A DNA stretch of 64,000 nucleotides from Rhodococcus sp. 4CII (GCF_014256275.1 NZ_JACCFE010000002.1:2232001-2296000); one strand, 5' to 3'; positions 7,393-15,967 are shown, numbered from the stretch's first letter. The notes: generated by a model from the letters alone, not told the origin. Numbers and translations are program-made.

Positions 7393-8157
7393 GTGGGAGC
7401 CGGTCACGCCCATCCGCTGTACCTCGACGGCGCCTCCCCCGTTCACCGACTGCCCGCCGAGGTCAAGATCGCGTGTGCGGTCGCGTTTGTGTTCGCGGTG
7501 GTCGCGACGCCCCGCGAGGTGTTCTGGGCGTTCGCCGCGTACCTGGCGATTCTGATCGTGCTGTGGCGGATCGCCGGCGTCTCCCCCGGCTGGATCGCGC
7601 CGCGGATGCTGATCGAATTGCCGTTCGTGACACTCGCGGTGCTGTTGCCGTTCGCCGAGGGCGGCGCGCGCGTCACCGCACTCGGACTGTCGCTGTCGGT
7701 CCCCGGCCTGTACGCGGCATGGGGCATTCTGGCCAAGGGCACACTCGGTGTGCTCGTCTCGCTGACACTCGCCGCGACGACTCCGGCCCGTGACCTGCCG
7801 CTGGGTCTGGCGCGGCTCCGCGTGCCCGCGATGCTCACCACGATCGTCGTCCTGATGCTGCGTTACCTGGATCTGCTCACCGCCGAGGTCGAGCGGATGC
7901 GCACCGCCCGGCTGTCCCGCGGCGACGATCCCCGCACGTTCCGGCAGATCGGCGCGACCGCCCGGGGTGTCGGCGGGGTGTTCGTGCGATCCTACGAACG
8001 CGGCGAGCGCGTGCACCTGGCGATGCTGTCGCGGGGTTTCACGGGTTCGGTCCCGACGATCGGGGCGCCCCCGGCGACCGCTTCGACGTGGCGACGCGGC
8101 CTCGCTCCTGCCGCCGGCGCGGTGGCGATCTGTCTCACCGCATGGGTGCTCCGATGA
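7393..8157 (+). CDS. cbiQ: ECF transporter transmembrane coupling protein CbiQ
   Basis: The 254-residue T-component, which links metal binding by CbiM to ATP hydrolysis by CbiO. It carries four to six hydrophobic segments (IACAVAFVFAVVATP, AAYLAILIVLWRIAG, LPFVTLAVLLPF, ILAKGTLGVLVSLTLAATTP). The cytoplasmic coupling region after residue 160 contains MLRYLDLLTAEVERMRTA and then SYERGERVHLAMLSRGF, which corresponds to the paired Ala-Arg-Gly-like coupling motifs that contact the ATPase. The GTG at 7393 was chosen because it follows the cbiN stop by 2 bases; the frame remains open upstream inside cbiN. It overlaps cbiO by 4 nt. Confidence 0.9.
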   Translation: MGAGHAHPLYLDGASPVHRLPAEVKIACAVAFVFAVVATPREVFWAFAAYLAILIVLWRIAGVSPGWIAPRMLIELPFVTLAVLLPFAEGGARVTALGLSLSVPGLYAAWGILAKGTLGVLVSLTLAATTPARDLPLGLARLRVPAMLTTIVVLMLRYLDLLTAEVERMRTARLSRGDDPRTFRQIGATARGVGGVFVRSYERGERVHLAMLSRGFTGSVPTIGAPPATASTWRRGLAPAAGAVAICLTAWVLR

Positions 8158-8948
8158 TCGCGGCCGTGCATCTCGAGGGTGTCTCGTTCGCGTATCCGGA
8201 CGGCCGGGTAGCGCTCGAGGGGATCGACCTCACCGTCGAACCTGGTGAACGGGTGGCCGTCCTCGGTCCGAACGGGGCCGGGAAGACCACGCTGATGTTG
8301 CATCTCAACGGCATTCTGACGGCCACGGAAGGACGCGTCACCGTGGGCGGTGTCGGGCTGTCGCAGGACACCGGCCGGGACGCGGTGCGTGAGGTCCGGC
8401 GCCGGGTCGGCATCGTCTTCCAAGACCCCGACGACCAGTTGTTCATGCCCACAGTCGCGCAGGATGTCGCGTTCGGTCCGGTCAATTTCGGGGTCACCGG
8501 GACCGCGCTCGACGACCGGGTGCGCGACGCGCTGGTCGCCGTCGACATGACCGCGCACGCCGATCGCAATCCGGCGCACCTCTCGGTGGGCCAGCGACGC
8601 CGGGTCGCACTGGCGACCGTCCTGGCGTGCGTCCCGGACGTTCTCGTGCTGGACGAACCGTCGAGCAACCTCGATCCCGTCGCACGACGCGAACTGGCCG
8701 AGGTCCTGCTGGGTATCGACACCACGCACCTGCTGGTCACCCACGACCTTCCGTACGCGGCCCAGTTGTGCACGCGCGCTGTGATCCTCGACGAGGGACG
8801 CCTGGTGGCCGACGGTCCGATTCTCGAACTGCTGGGCGATCCCGCTCTGCTCGCCGCCCACCGCCTCGAGTTGCCGTGGGGTTTCCGGCTTCCCACGGCG
8901 GACCCTCATTCGCCGCGCGAACGATCCGTGACACCGCCGACGCGGTAG
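8154..8948 (+). CDS. cbiO: ECF transporter ATPase CbiO
   Basis: The 264-residue cytosolic ATPase that powers Co2+/Ni2+ import with CbiMNQ. Walker A is GPNGAGKTT at about residue 39, the Q-loop is VGIVFQDPDDQLF (typical of CbiO/EcfA proteins), the signature is LSVGQRRRVALA, Walker B is VLVLDEPSSNLD, and the switch His is in VTHDLPYAAQLC. The ATG at 8154 overlaps the cbiQ stop by 4 nt, completing a tightly coupled four-gene operon. Only one ATPase is present, so it must act as a homodimer. Whether the metal is cobalt or nickel cannot be decided: no cobalamin, urease or hydrogenase gene is adjacent. Confidence 0.93.
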   Translation: MIAAVHLEGVSFAYPDGRVALEGIDLTVEPGERVAVLGPNGAGKTTLMLHLNGILTATEGRVTVGGVGLSQDTGRDAVREVRRRVGIVFQDPDDQLFMPTVAQDVAFGPVNFGVTGTALDDRVRDALVAVDMTAHADRNPAHLSVGQRRRVALATVLACVPDVLVLDEPSSNLDPVARRELAEVLLGIDTTHLLVTHDLPYAAQLCTRAVILDEGRLVADGPILELLGDPALLAAHRLELPWGFRLPTADPHSPRERSVTPPTR

Positions 8949-8999
8949 CTCACGATGGGGAGACAGAGCTTCGCCCCGCACTCCCATCGGAGGTCTGCG

Positions 9000-10070
9000 A
9001 TGTCCACACCCGACGCCGACGCCGAAGCCGTCTCTCAGCGCCTCTTCGACGCGTCGCTCGGCGCGATCGACCTCCTCGCGGTCCATCTGGGAGACCGCCT
9101 CGGCTGGTACCGCAGCCTGAAGTCGGAGGGGCCTGCGACGGCGGACGAACTGGCGAAACGCACCTCCACTCATCCGCGGTATGCGCGGGAGTGGCTCGAA
9201 CAGCAGGCCGTGTCGGGACTTCTCACGGTGGACACGTCGGAGCCGCGGACATTCACGCTGCCGGCCGGTGCCGCCGAAGTGCTCACGGACGAGCAGAGTC
9301 TGCTCTATCTTGCGCCACTCGCGCGGATCTTCGTCGCGGCGACCACGCAGATGCCCGCGCTGCTCGAGGCGTATCGGACGGGCGGCGGCGTGGGATGGGC
9401 GCAGTTCGGCGCGGATGCCCGTGAGTCGCAGGCCGATATGAATCGGCCGTGGTACGAGCAGGTTCTTCCCGGCGCGCTGGCGTCGGTTCCCGAGGTGGAT
9501 GCGCTGCTGCGGACACCTGGGGCCACCATCGCCGACGTCGGATGCGGTGGCGCCTGGTCGACGATCGCGCTCGCGCGCGCCTACCCGGATGCGCGGCTCC
9601 ACGGCTACGACATCGACACCGCGACCGTCGAACTCGCGAGGTCCAATGTGGGCGGCAGACCGGATGTCGCCGATCGGATCACGATCACCGAGTCGGACGC
9701 GGCGGGAATTCCCGAGGGCAGTTGCACCGCGGCCTTCGCGTTCGAGTGCATCCACGACATGCCCGCACCGGTCGAGGTGCTGTCCGCGGTCCGCAGCGCG
9801 CTGGCCCCGGGCGGCGCGATGATCGTGATGGACGAGGCGGTGGACGACGAGTTCTCCGCCCCCGGTAGCGACCTCGAACGGCTGATGTACGGATTCAGTC
9901 TCACCGTGTGCCTTCCGGACGGCATGAACCACACGCCCAGTGCCGGCACCGGAACGGTGATGCGCCCGAGCACATTGCGCGGCTACGCCGAGGCGGCCGG
10001 TTTCGGATCGATGGACGTGCTGCCCATTGAGGATTTCGGGTTCTGGCGGTTCTACCGACTCACGGTGTAA
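9000..10070 (+). CDS. SAM-dependent methyltransferase with N-terminal winged helix (Rv2258c-like)
   Basis: A 356-residue protein. Residues 15-95 form a winged-helix-like domain (GPATADELAKRTSTHPRYAR), as in O-methyltransferase-type enzymes and mycobacterial Rv2258c. Residues 165-300 form the class I Rossmann fold with motif I IADVGCGGAWSTIALAR, the acidic ribose-binding loop LHGYDIDTATVE and motif IV AAFAFECIHDMPAP. GGAGG at 8989-8993, 6 bases before the ATG, sets the start. It is a single gene 51 bases after cbiO, on the same strand but without evident functional link. The methyl acceptor is unknown. Confidence 0.82.
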   Translation: MSTPDADAEAVSQRLFDASLGAIDLLAVHLGDRLGWYRSLKSEGPATADELAKRTSTHPRYAREWLEQQAVSGLLTVDTSEPRTFTLPAGAAEVLTDEQSLLYLAPLARIFVAATTQMPALLEAYRTGGGVGWAQFGADARESQADMNRPWYEQVLPGALASVPEVDALLRTPGATIADVGCGGAWSTIALARAYPDARLHGYDIDTATVELARSNVGGRPDVADRITITESDAAGIPEGSCTAAFAFECIHDMPAPVEVLSAVRSALAPGGAMIVMDEAVDDEFSAPGSDLERLMYGFSLTVCLPDGMNHTPSAGTGTVMRPSTLRGYAEAAGFGSMDVLPIEDFGFWRFYRLTV

Positions 10071-10089
10071 ATACTGGGCCGATAGCCCG

Positions 10090-10101
10090 ATACGTACGTA
10101 T
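10090..10101. promoter_or_regulatory. 12-bp perfect palindrome in the gap before the first secreted protein
   Basis: ATACGTACGTAT is fully self-complementary and lies 20 bases after the methyltransferase stop and about 150 bases before the secreted-protein start. It could be a regulator binding site for the downstream gene. No partner regulator is adjacent, so this is only a candidate. The rest of the 182-base gap shows no convincing gene. Confidence 0.3.
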
Positions 10102-10252
10102 TTTGCGAAAAGGCCGAAAACTGGGGCGTCCGAAGGGGGAAGATGTCTGCAGTAGGCAGGTTACGGACGCTTTCGCCGGTCGGGGCAACTGTGGAGCGCC
10201 AGGTCGAACCAGATTTGTCGTTTGTCATCCGCTACTACGCATGGGAAACACC

Positions 10253-10855
10253 ATGAAACTGCATAGAGTGACAGCGCTTGCGGCGCTGCTGATCGCCACC
10301 CTGTGTGTCGGAGTGGGTACCGCATACGCCGCCCCCGCTCCACTTGATCAGGCCGTCGTCTCGCACACCAGCCTGAGCCCCGACGGCCGGTCGGTCGGCA
10401 CCGTGATCGACACAGGACTGTTCACCCTGTCGAGGACGGCCGCCGCCGTGGAGATCGTCAACGATGCCGGAACCCCCGTGGGCACGATCCCCCTGCGCTA
10501 TTCGATCGCCGGCGTGCAGTTCGCGATCGATCCGCTCATCACCGACGCCGGCCGGTTCCTGAGCCTGACACCCACGACGACCCCTGTCGCGGGCATCCTC
10601 CCACTCACCCCGGTCGACAGGGATTCGGCGTACGCCAACATGGTCGAGCAACTGCAGATCGGCTGGAACAACGGCGGCGGAACTGCGACCGCGATCGGCG
10701 CAGGCATCGGCTTCGTCGCCGGGTGCATCTTCCTCATCCTCGGCGGGTGCCTCCCCGGTGCGGCGGTAGGCGGAGCGATCGGCGCCGTCACGGGCATCAG
10801 CAACGCGAACCCCGCTGCGACACCGGCGGTGTACGAATTCCTCGGAACCCTGTAG
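10253..10855 (+). CDS. Secreted protein with C-terminal glycine-zipper region, paralogue 1
   Basis: A 200-residue protein with a Sec signal peptide (MKLHRVTALAALLIATLCVG, cleavage likely after TAYA at about 26). Residues 30-125 form a soluble region rich in Thr and Val. Residues 132-200 contain a conserved block, QIGWNNGGGTATAIGAGIG, then two Cys bracketing a hydrophobic stretch (GCIFLILGGC) and Gly/Ala-spaced small residues (AAVGGAIGAVTGISNANP), a glycine-zipper pattern able to insert into or associate with membranes. The paralogue at 11046 has the same C-terminal plan, start-site layout and signal. The ATG at 10241 (MGNTMK) is an alternative start. Function is unknown; such proteins occur in mycolic-acid actinobacteria. 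Confidence 0.7.
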   Translation: MKLHRVTALAALLIATLCVGVGTAYAAPAPLDQAVVSHTSLSPDGRSVGTVIDTGLFTLSRTAAAVEIVNDAGTPVGTIPLRYSIAGVQFAIDPLITDAGRFLSLTPTTTPVAGILPLTPVDRDSAYANMVEQLQIGWNNGGGTATAIGAGIGFVAGCIFLILGGCLPGAAVGGAIGAVTGISNANPAATPAVYEFLGTL

Positions 10856-11045
10856 CAGGGGTTCCGTCCGACTCCGGAAACGATTTTCGGGAGGGCTATG
10901 GGTTAGTTCGCACACGGGGAGCATCACCGCGCACCCACATATGCATGTAGCCGTTCCGGTTTTCCAGCGAATATGGTCCACGCACAACGATTTCGGTGCA
11001 CTCAGGTGGGGGCCGTGTTCGTCCTACGACATGGTGGGAAATTCC

Positions 11046-11474
11046 ATGAAAATCTTCAAGACTCTGGCATTGTCCATACTCGTCGTCTCCGCGATGGCCG
11101 TCGGGGCGGGAACGGCGTACGCCGATCCTGCACCTCAGGGAATCGACTGGTCGCAGCCGCTGATGACCCCGACCGCCGACGGCGGCAACAGCCAGGTGGC
11201 CGAGCAGTTCTTCCCGGAGAACGATTCCAAGCAGGACGCCTTCGACAAGATGACCAACGAGATCAATACCGGCTGGAACAACGCGGGCCTGCAGGGCATG
11301 GCGATCGGTTCCAACGTGGGCATGGCCATCGGGTGCGTGTCGATCTTCCCCAACTTCATCGCCGGCTGCATCGTCGGTGCCGTGGTCGGCACCATCGCGG
11401 GCGCCGTCATCGGCATCGGCGTGGGCAACCCCAATGCGCAGCCGGCCGTAGAGCAGTTCTTCGCCACACCCTGA
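11046..11474 (+). CDS. Secreted protein with C-terminal glycine-zipper region, paralogue 2
   Basis: A 142-residue secreted protein paralogous to the gene at 10253. The signal peptide is MKIFKTLALSILVVSAMAVG with cleavage likely after TAYA. The soluble spacer is much shorter than in paralogue 1 (about 40 residues). It is followed by the shared block NTGWNNAGLQGMAIGSNVG, the Cys pair GCVSIFPNFIAGC and the small-residue run VGTIAGAVIGIGVGNPNAQP, ending in AVEQFFATP (paralogue 1: AVYEFLGTL). An upstream ATG at 11031 gives MVGNSMK, matching MGNTMK in paralogue 1, so the pre-ATG sequence is also conserved. A strong terminator follows. No role is known. Confidence 0.7.
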   Translation: MKIFKTLALSILVVSAMAVGAGTAYADPAPQGIDWSQPLMTPTADGGNSQVAEQFFPENDSKQDAFDKMTNEINTGWNNAGLQGMAIGSNVGMAIGCVSIFPNFIAGCIVGAVVGTIAGAVIGIGVGNPNAQPAVEQFFATP

Positions 11475-11489
11475 GCGAAGAGCGTGCCG

Positions 11490-11518
11490 CAGCCCCGGCC
11501 TCACTCGGGCCGGGGCTG
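11490..11518 (+). terminator. GC-rich hairpin terminator after secreted paralogue 2
   Basis: The arms CAGCCCCGGCC (11490-11500) and GGCCGGGGCTG (11508-11518) pair perfectly over 11 bp with a 7-base loop, 15 bases after the stop. There is no U-run, as is usual for actinobacterial terminators. The hairpin can also stop transcription entering from the convergent CoA-transferase gene. Confidence 0.75.
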
Positions 11519-11549
11519 TGGTGTGTTCGCCCACGACTAGTTGATGCAT

Positions 11550-11573
11550 GACCAGTTAGTGCGCTAACTGGTC
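11550..11573. terminator. Second inverted repeat between convergent genes
   Basis: GACCAGTTAG (11550-11559) and CTAACTGGTC (11564-11573) are perfect 10-bp arms around TGCG. The element lies 17 bases beyond the stop of the minus-strand CoA-transferase and is most simply its terminator. Its lower GC content and the dyad TTAG-N4-CTAA would also suit a TetR- or MarR-type binding site, but no promoter is expected between convergent genes. Confidence 0.5.
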
Positions 11574-11590
11574 CGACTGGGTCCGGTGCC

Positions 11591-12787
11591 TCAGCCGACG
11601 ACGCCCTCTGCGCGCCGGTGCGCGATGTCCTCCGCCGACCAGCCCAGTTCGGTGAGGATCCGGTCGGTGTGCGCGCCGAGCGCGGGCACGTCACCCATCC
11701 GCATCTCCACGTCGGAGAACGTCATCGGCGGCAGCATGGCCCTGATCGGGCCGGCCTCGGTGCCGATGTCGCGCCACCGGTCACGCCGCTCCAACTGCGG
11801 ATGCTCGATCAGTCCGCCCATGTCGTTGAGTTCCGCGGCCGGGATACCGGCGTCCGACAGAGCGTCGTCGAGGGCGGCGCTCGTGAAACGCTGCGTTTCC
11901 TCGGCCACGAGTGCGTCCACCTCGGCCCGGTGCCGCACGCGCAGCATGTTCGTCGCAAACCGGGGATGGTCGGCGAGGTCGGGGCGTTTGAACACGTCGG
12001 TCACCAGTTGCCGCCAGCCGCGGTCGTTCTGCACACCGATGAGGATCTGCCCGTCGAGGGTGGGGTACGCGTCGTAGGGGACGATCGCGGCGTGCCCGAG
12101 CCCGACCCGCGGAATCTGCTTGTCGGCGTACATCTTCATGTACATCGGGTGGCCCAGCCACTCGGCGGTCGCATCGAACATGGACACGTCGATCCGCGCC
12201 CCCACCCCGGTTCGGCTCCGCCGGAAGAGGGCACTGAGAATCGACGTCAACGCGTACATTCCCGCCGCGATGTCGGACACCGGGACACCCGTCTTCGTGG
12301 CGGTGTCGGGTGTGCCGGTCACCGAGATCATTCCCGTTTCGGCCTGCACCAGCATGTCGTACGCCTTGCGTTCGCGCCGCGGTCCCGCCGACCCGTAACC
12401 CGACATGTTCACGACGATCAGTTCTTCGTTGCCCGCCCGCAATTCCTCCGCGCCGAATCCCAGCCGGTCGGCGGCGTCGGGTGCGAGGTTCTGGACGAAG
12501 ACGTCGGCGCCGGCGATCAGTGCCGCGACGGCGGCCCGCCCGACCTCCGACTTCAGGTCGACGCCGAACGACTCCTTCGCCCGGTTCAGCCACACGAAGT
12601 GCGACGCCTGCCCGAAGACGGCGTCGTCGTAATTGCGGGCGAAGTCGCCCTCGCCGACGCGCTCGATCTTGATGACCCGCGCGCCCATGTCCGCGAGGTG
12701 GCGGGTCGCGAGCGGAGCGGCCACGGCCTGCTCGAGTGCCACGACGGTGATGCCGTCGAGCGGCAGCAGTCCGGGGTCGTTCTCCAT
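11591..12787 (-). CDS. Family III CoA-transferase (CaiB/BaiF)
   Basis: A 398-residue family III transferase, which moves CoA from a donor thioester to a free carboxylate through an aspartyl-CoA anhydride. The Rossmann half starts ITVVALEQAVAAPLATRHLADMGARVIKIERVGEGDFAR. The expected nucleophile is Asp172 in GVPVSDIAAGMYALTSIL, aligned with Asp169 of formyl-CoA transferase. No racemase GDFGGG motif is present, in contrast to the gene at 359. The ATG at 12787 follows an AAGGTG site; the longer open frame runs into the ArsR gene. It lies 8 bases downstream of the ArsR-type regulator, so the two form an operon. Substrates are not evident. Confidence 0.83.
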   Translation of the reverse strand: MENDPGLLPLDGITVVALEQAVAAPLATRHLADMGARVIKIERVGEGDFARNYDDAVFGQASHFVWLNRAKESFGVDLKSEVGRAAVAALIAGADVFVQNLAPDAADRLGFGAEELRAGNEELIVVNMSGYGSAGPRRERKAYDMLVQAETGMISVTGTPDTATKTGVPVSDIAAGMYALTSILSALFRRSRTGVGARIDVSMFDATAEWLGHPMYMKMYADKQIPRVGLGHAAIVPYDAYPTLDGQILIGVQNDRGWRQLVTDVFKRPDLADHPRFATNMLRVRHRAEVDALVAEETQRFTSAALDDALSDAGIPAAELNDMGGLIEHPQLERRDRWRDIGTEAGPIRAMLPPMTFSDVEMRMGDVPALGAHTDRILTELGWSAEDIAHRRAEGVVG

Positions 12788-12795
12788 GTCGGGAT

Positions 12796-13170
12796 TCACC
12801 TTTCCTGTTCGGCTCCCGTGTGATCGTGATTGTGATAGTGCGTGGCCCCGATTGTGTGCAGGAGTTCGTGCACGGTGTCGTCGGTCAGCCGGTACCGCAT
12901 CGAACGGCCGTCCCTCGTCGCCGACACCCAGCCCTGATTCCGGAGCAGCCGCAGGGCGTGGGAGACGGCGGTCCCGGTCATGTCCAGTGCCGCCGCGAGG
13001 TCGCCGACGCAGATGTCGGGCGCGTGGTGCAGGCACAGCAGAAGCCGCAGCCGGTTGCCGTCCGACAGCAGCTCGAAGCGGCCCGCCCAGCCGTCGATGT
13101 CGGGGGTGTGCAGTGCCGCCGCAGCACGCTGAACATCCTCGGGGTTCAGCGCGGGGGTGGCGGCCATCAC
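12796..13170 (-). CDS. ArsR/SmtB-family regulator with His-rich C-terminus
   Basis: A 124-residue winged-helix dimer-type regulator. Residues 31-95 hold the DNA-binding domain (FELLSDGNRLRLLLCL, recognition helix around TGTAVSHALRLLRNQG, wing RDGRSMRYRL). The C-terminal helix carries a metal-site pattern: Asp98, His101, His111, His113, His115 and His117 (DDTVHELLHTIGATHYHNHD). This resembles the alpha-5 sites of Ni/Co- and Zn-sensing family members. It is odd that the downstream partner is a CoA-transferase rather than a metal transporter; the SmtB-like dyad at 6267 before cbiMNQO could be a distant target, which is speculation. The start codon is 164 bases from the divergent acyl-CoA synthetase. 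Confidence 0.82.
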   Translation of the reverse strand: MMAATPALNPEDVQRAAAALHTPDIDGWAGRFELLSDGNRLRLLLCLHHAPDICVGDLAAALDMTGTAVSHALRLLRNQGWVSATRDGRSMRYRLTDDTVHELLHTIGATHYHNHDHTGAEQER

Positions 13171-13334
13171 GTCAGTCTACAAACGCCGCGACGCCGTCCC
13201 GCCGTGCATCCATAGGCGATTCCTCACTGTCCGTTCGGCTCTGTGTCTTTGTTTCCGCGCTCACCCGGGTGGTCGACTGGCAGGACGCGTCACCCGGTTC
13301 CCGCCGGCGTCGACCAGTCCTCGAGGAGCGTGAT

Positions 13335-14903
13335 GTGAGCGGTCTGCATCTTCCCCAGCGCGTGCGTGACCATGCCGTTGAGCGGCCCGGAGCACCGGCA
13401 GTGACCTGCGGTGACACCACCCTGACCTATGCCGAGCTCGACTGGCGGACCAACCGGATCGCGGTCGCGCTGTCGGCATTGGCATCCGGCGGCACCCGGG
13501 TCGGGGCGCTGCTGCGGATGCGTACCGAGGGGGTCGAGACGTTCGTGGCCGCCGCCAAGGCGGGTCTCGTCTTCGTCCCGCTCAACTGGCGCCTGCCCGC
13601 CGCCGAAGCCGCCGCGATCGCGGTCGACGCCGAACTCCGCGTGCTGATCGTCGAAGCCGAATTCGCCGCCGCCGCCGACGCGGTCCGCGAGGCGCTCCCC
13701 GGCCTGACCGTCGTGCTCGTCGACGCGCCCGAAGCGGACGTCCTGCCGGCGGGCACGTGGACGTGGGACCGCTTGCTCGCCTCGGGCACCGCCACCGACC
13801 CGGGGTTCGGGGACGACCCCGATGCGGCGGTGCTGCAGCTCTACACGTCGGGCACGACCGGCTTCCCGAAGGGTGTGGTCGCGACCCATCGCAACCTGCA
13901 CAACGAGCCGGAGGGCCAGCTGATCTACCGGTGGAAGCGCGGCTCGGTGGCGCTCGACGCCCTGCCGTTGTTCCACATCGCGGGCGCCGGCTGGCTCAGT
14001 ACCTGCCTGTCCGCCGGTGTCCATGTGGTGCTGCTCGGCGCGTTCGATGCCCGGCGGGTCGCCGCTCTCGTCGACCGGCACCGGATCACCCATGCCTTCC
14101 TGGTCCCCTCGACCCTTCAGATGCTCCTCGACGTGCCGGACCTCGAACGTTACGACGTGTCGAGCCTCGAACTGGTCGCGTACGGTTCGGCGCCGATCAC
14201 CCCCGCACTGCTCCGGCGTGCGATCGATCGCCTCGGCTGCGGATTCGTGCAGCGGTACGGGATGACGGAGACGACGGGGTCGGTCACCGCCCTCACCGCC
14301 CCGGACCACGACCCGTCCGGGCATCGCGCGCACCTGCTGCGTTCCGCCGGCAAACCCATGCCGGGTGTCGAGGTCGAGATCCGGGACGTGGTGACCGGGG
14401 CCCGGCTGGCGATCGGCGAGTCCGGGGAGATCGTGTGCCGCTCCCGTAACAACGTCGCGGGCTACTGGCACCGGCCCGAGGAGACCGCGCAACTGCTCAC
14501 CCAGGACGGGTTCCTCCGGACCGGCGATGCCGGGTACCTCGACGAGGAGGGATACCTGTTCGTCACCGACCGGGTGAAGGACATGATCATCACCGGGGGC
14601 GAGAACGTGTATCCCGTGGAGGTCGAATCGGTGCTCGCCGAGCATCCGGCGGTGGCCGAGGTGGCGGTGGTCGGTGTGCCGCACCGGACCTGGGGTGAGT
14701 CCGTGACCGCGGTCGTCCGGCTCGTGGATCCGGCGGTCGTGCCGGATGAGCAGGAGTTGATCGCCTTCACCGCGGAGCGCCTCGCGTCGTACAAGAAGCC
14801 GCGGGAGATCGTCTTCGTCGCCGAACTGCCGCGCGGAGCGAGCGGGAAGATTCTCAAACGCACACTGCGCGACACACTCCGCGACGCGGCGGTGCGCGCG
14901 TGA
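13335..14903 (+). CDS. Acyl-CoA synthetase (class I adenylate-forming)
   Basis: A 522-residue AMP-dependent ligase activating a carboxylic acid to its CoA thioester through an acyl-adenylate. The P-loop motif is LYTSGTTGFPKG at about residue 172, the A5 motif is QRYGMTETTGS at about 306, the hinge region is LRTGDAGYLDEEGYLFVTDRVKDMI, and the catalytic Lys is in ASGKILKRTLRD near the C-terminus. GAGGAG at 13323-13328 fixes the GTG start at 13335 despite a much longer open frame. It overlaps the metallo-hydrolase gene by 4 nt and begins a synthetase-hydrolase-crotonase operon, so it probably feeds a dedicated acid degradation route. The substrate is unknown. Confidence 0.87.
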   Translation: MSGLHLPQRVRDHAVERPGAPAVTCGDTTLTYAELDWRTNRIAVALSALASGGTRVGALLRMRTEGVETFVAAAKAGLVFVPLNWRLPAAEAAAIAVDAELRVLIVEAEFAAAADAVREALPGLTVVLVDAPEADVLPAGTWTWDRLLASGTATDPGFGDDPDAAVLQLYTSGTTGFPKGVVATHRNLHNEPEGQLIYRWKRGSVALDALPLFHIAGAGWLSTCLSAGVHVVLLGAFDARRVAALVDRHRITHAFLVPSTLQMLLDVPDLERYDVSSLELVAYGSAPITPALLRRAIDRLGCGFVQRYGMTETTGSVTALTAPDHDPSGHRAHLLRSAGKPMPGVEVEIRDVVTGARLAIGESGEIVCRSRNNVAGYWHRPEETAQLLTQDGFLRTGDAGYLDEEGYLFVTDRVKDMIITGGENVYPVEVESVLAEHPAVAEVAVVGVPHRTWGESVTAVVRLVDPAVVPDEQELIAFTAERLASYKKPREIVFVAELPRGASGKILKRTLRDTLRDAAVRA

Positions 14904-15967
14904 TCGTCACCGAGGACGTCGGCACCGTCCAGCGCGAGGCCTGGGCCCGCGGCGTCCTGCCGCCGGTCGAGCAGGTCCGCCCCGGGCTGTGGTCGATTCC
15001 GGTGCCGATGCCGCGAAACCCGTTGCGCTACGTCCTGATCTACGCGCTCGCCCTGCCCGACGGCCTGGCCCTGATCGATGTCGGCTGGGATTCCGAGGAA
15101 TCGTGGCGGGCGCTCGTCGACGGCATCGCGCAGACCGGGCACCACGTCACCGACGTCCGGTTCGCCGCGATCACCCATCTGCACCCCGACCATTTCGGTC
15201 TCGCGCCCAGGCTGCGGCAGGTCAGCGGCGCGGCACTGGCCATGCACGACGCGGATGCCGCTCTGCTCGGCCACCATTCACCGGCGGACGCCGCAGACGA
15301 CGAACGCACGTGGAACATCCAGCTCGCCCAGCTCGGGGCGCCCACCGGGATCCTCTCCGCCGCCCGCGTCGACCTCGTCCGGCTGGGTCCGGGCGAAGCC
15401 GTGGATGTCGTACTCGGTGACGGCACCGCGCTGGACCTGCCGGGCTGGGACCTGAAGGCGGTGTGGACACCGGGACACACCCCCGGCCACCTGACGTTCG
15501 TCGACGACACGCACGGACTGCTGTTCAGCGGCGACCACATGCTGCCCCGCATCAGTCCCAACATCTCCACGGTCCCCGGCGAGCTGGAGAACCCGCTGCA
15601 CCGATATCTGCTGTCGTTGCACGCCACCACGTCGATGCCCGACGGTGAGGTGCTGCCCGCCCACGAATACCGGTTCCGGGGAATCGCAGACCGCGCGCGG
15701 CAGCTGATGGGCCACCACGAGGACCGCCTCGCGGAGATCGTCGCGGCACTGGGCGCCCAGCCCGAATCGACGGCGTGGGAGATCTCGACGCGGATCTCGT
15801 GGTCGCGCCCGTTCGACTCCATGTCCGACCGGTTGCTCCGGCTCGCGGTCCGGGAAACGCACGCCCACCTGCTCGTCCTGGCCGACCGTGGCGACATCCG
15901 CTCGCTCGGCGGCCTTCCCGAACGCTGGACCACTGCACCCGCGGCGGCCCCTGCCCCCACCCCGTAA
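14900..15967 (+). CDS. MBL-fold metallo-hydrolase
   Basis: A 355-residue metallo-beta-lactamase-fold hydrolase. The zinc motif ITHLHPDHFG supplies His93, His95, Asp97 and His98. Further ligands are expected from VWTPGHTPGHLTF (about residue 190) and LPAHEYRF (about 252). Residues 270-345 form a helical C-terminal region (MGHHEDRLAEIVAALGAQ). Co-occurrence with an acyl-CoA synthetase (4-nt overlap) and a crotonase (11-base gap) suggests a thioesterase- or lactonase-like step on a CoA intermediate, which is inference from context only. The stop is followed by AAGGA, the ribosome site of the next gene. Confidence 0.82.
   Translation: MIVTEDVGTVQREAWARGVLPPVEQVRPGLWSIPVPMPRNPLRYVLIYALALPDGLALIDVGWDSEESWRALVDGIAQTGHHVTDVRFAAITHLHPDHFGLAPRLRQVSGAALAMHDADAALLGHHSPADAADDERTWNIQLAQLGAPTGILSAARVDLVRLGPGEAVDVVLGDGTALDLPGWDLKAVWTPGHTPGHLTFVDDTHGLLFSGDHMLPRISPNISTVPGELENPLHRYLLSLHATTSMPDGEVLPAHEYRFRGIADRARQLMGHHEDRLAEIVAALGAQPESTAWEISTRISWSRPFDSMSDRLLRLAVRETHAHLLVLADRGDIRSLGGLPERWTTAPAAAPAPTP

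Noticed and set aside
13271..13316. Inverted TGGTCGAC/GTCGACCA pair before the acyl-CoA synthetase
   Set aside because: Short GTCGAC-based arms 30 bases apart are common by chance in this GC-rich DNA; not enough to call an operator.
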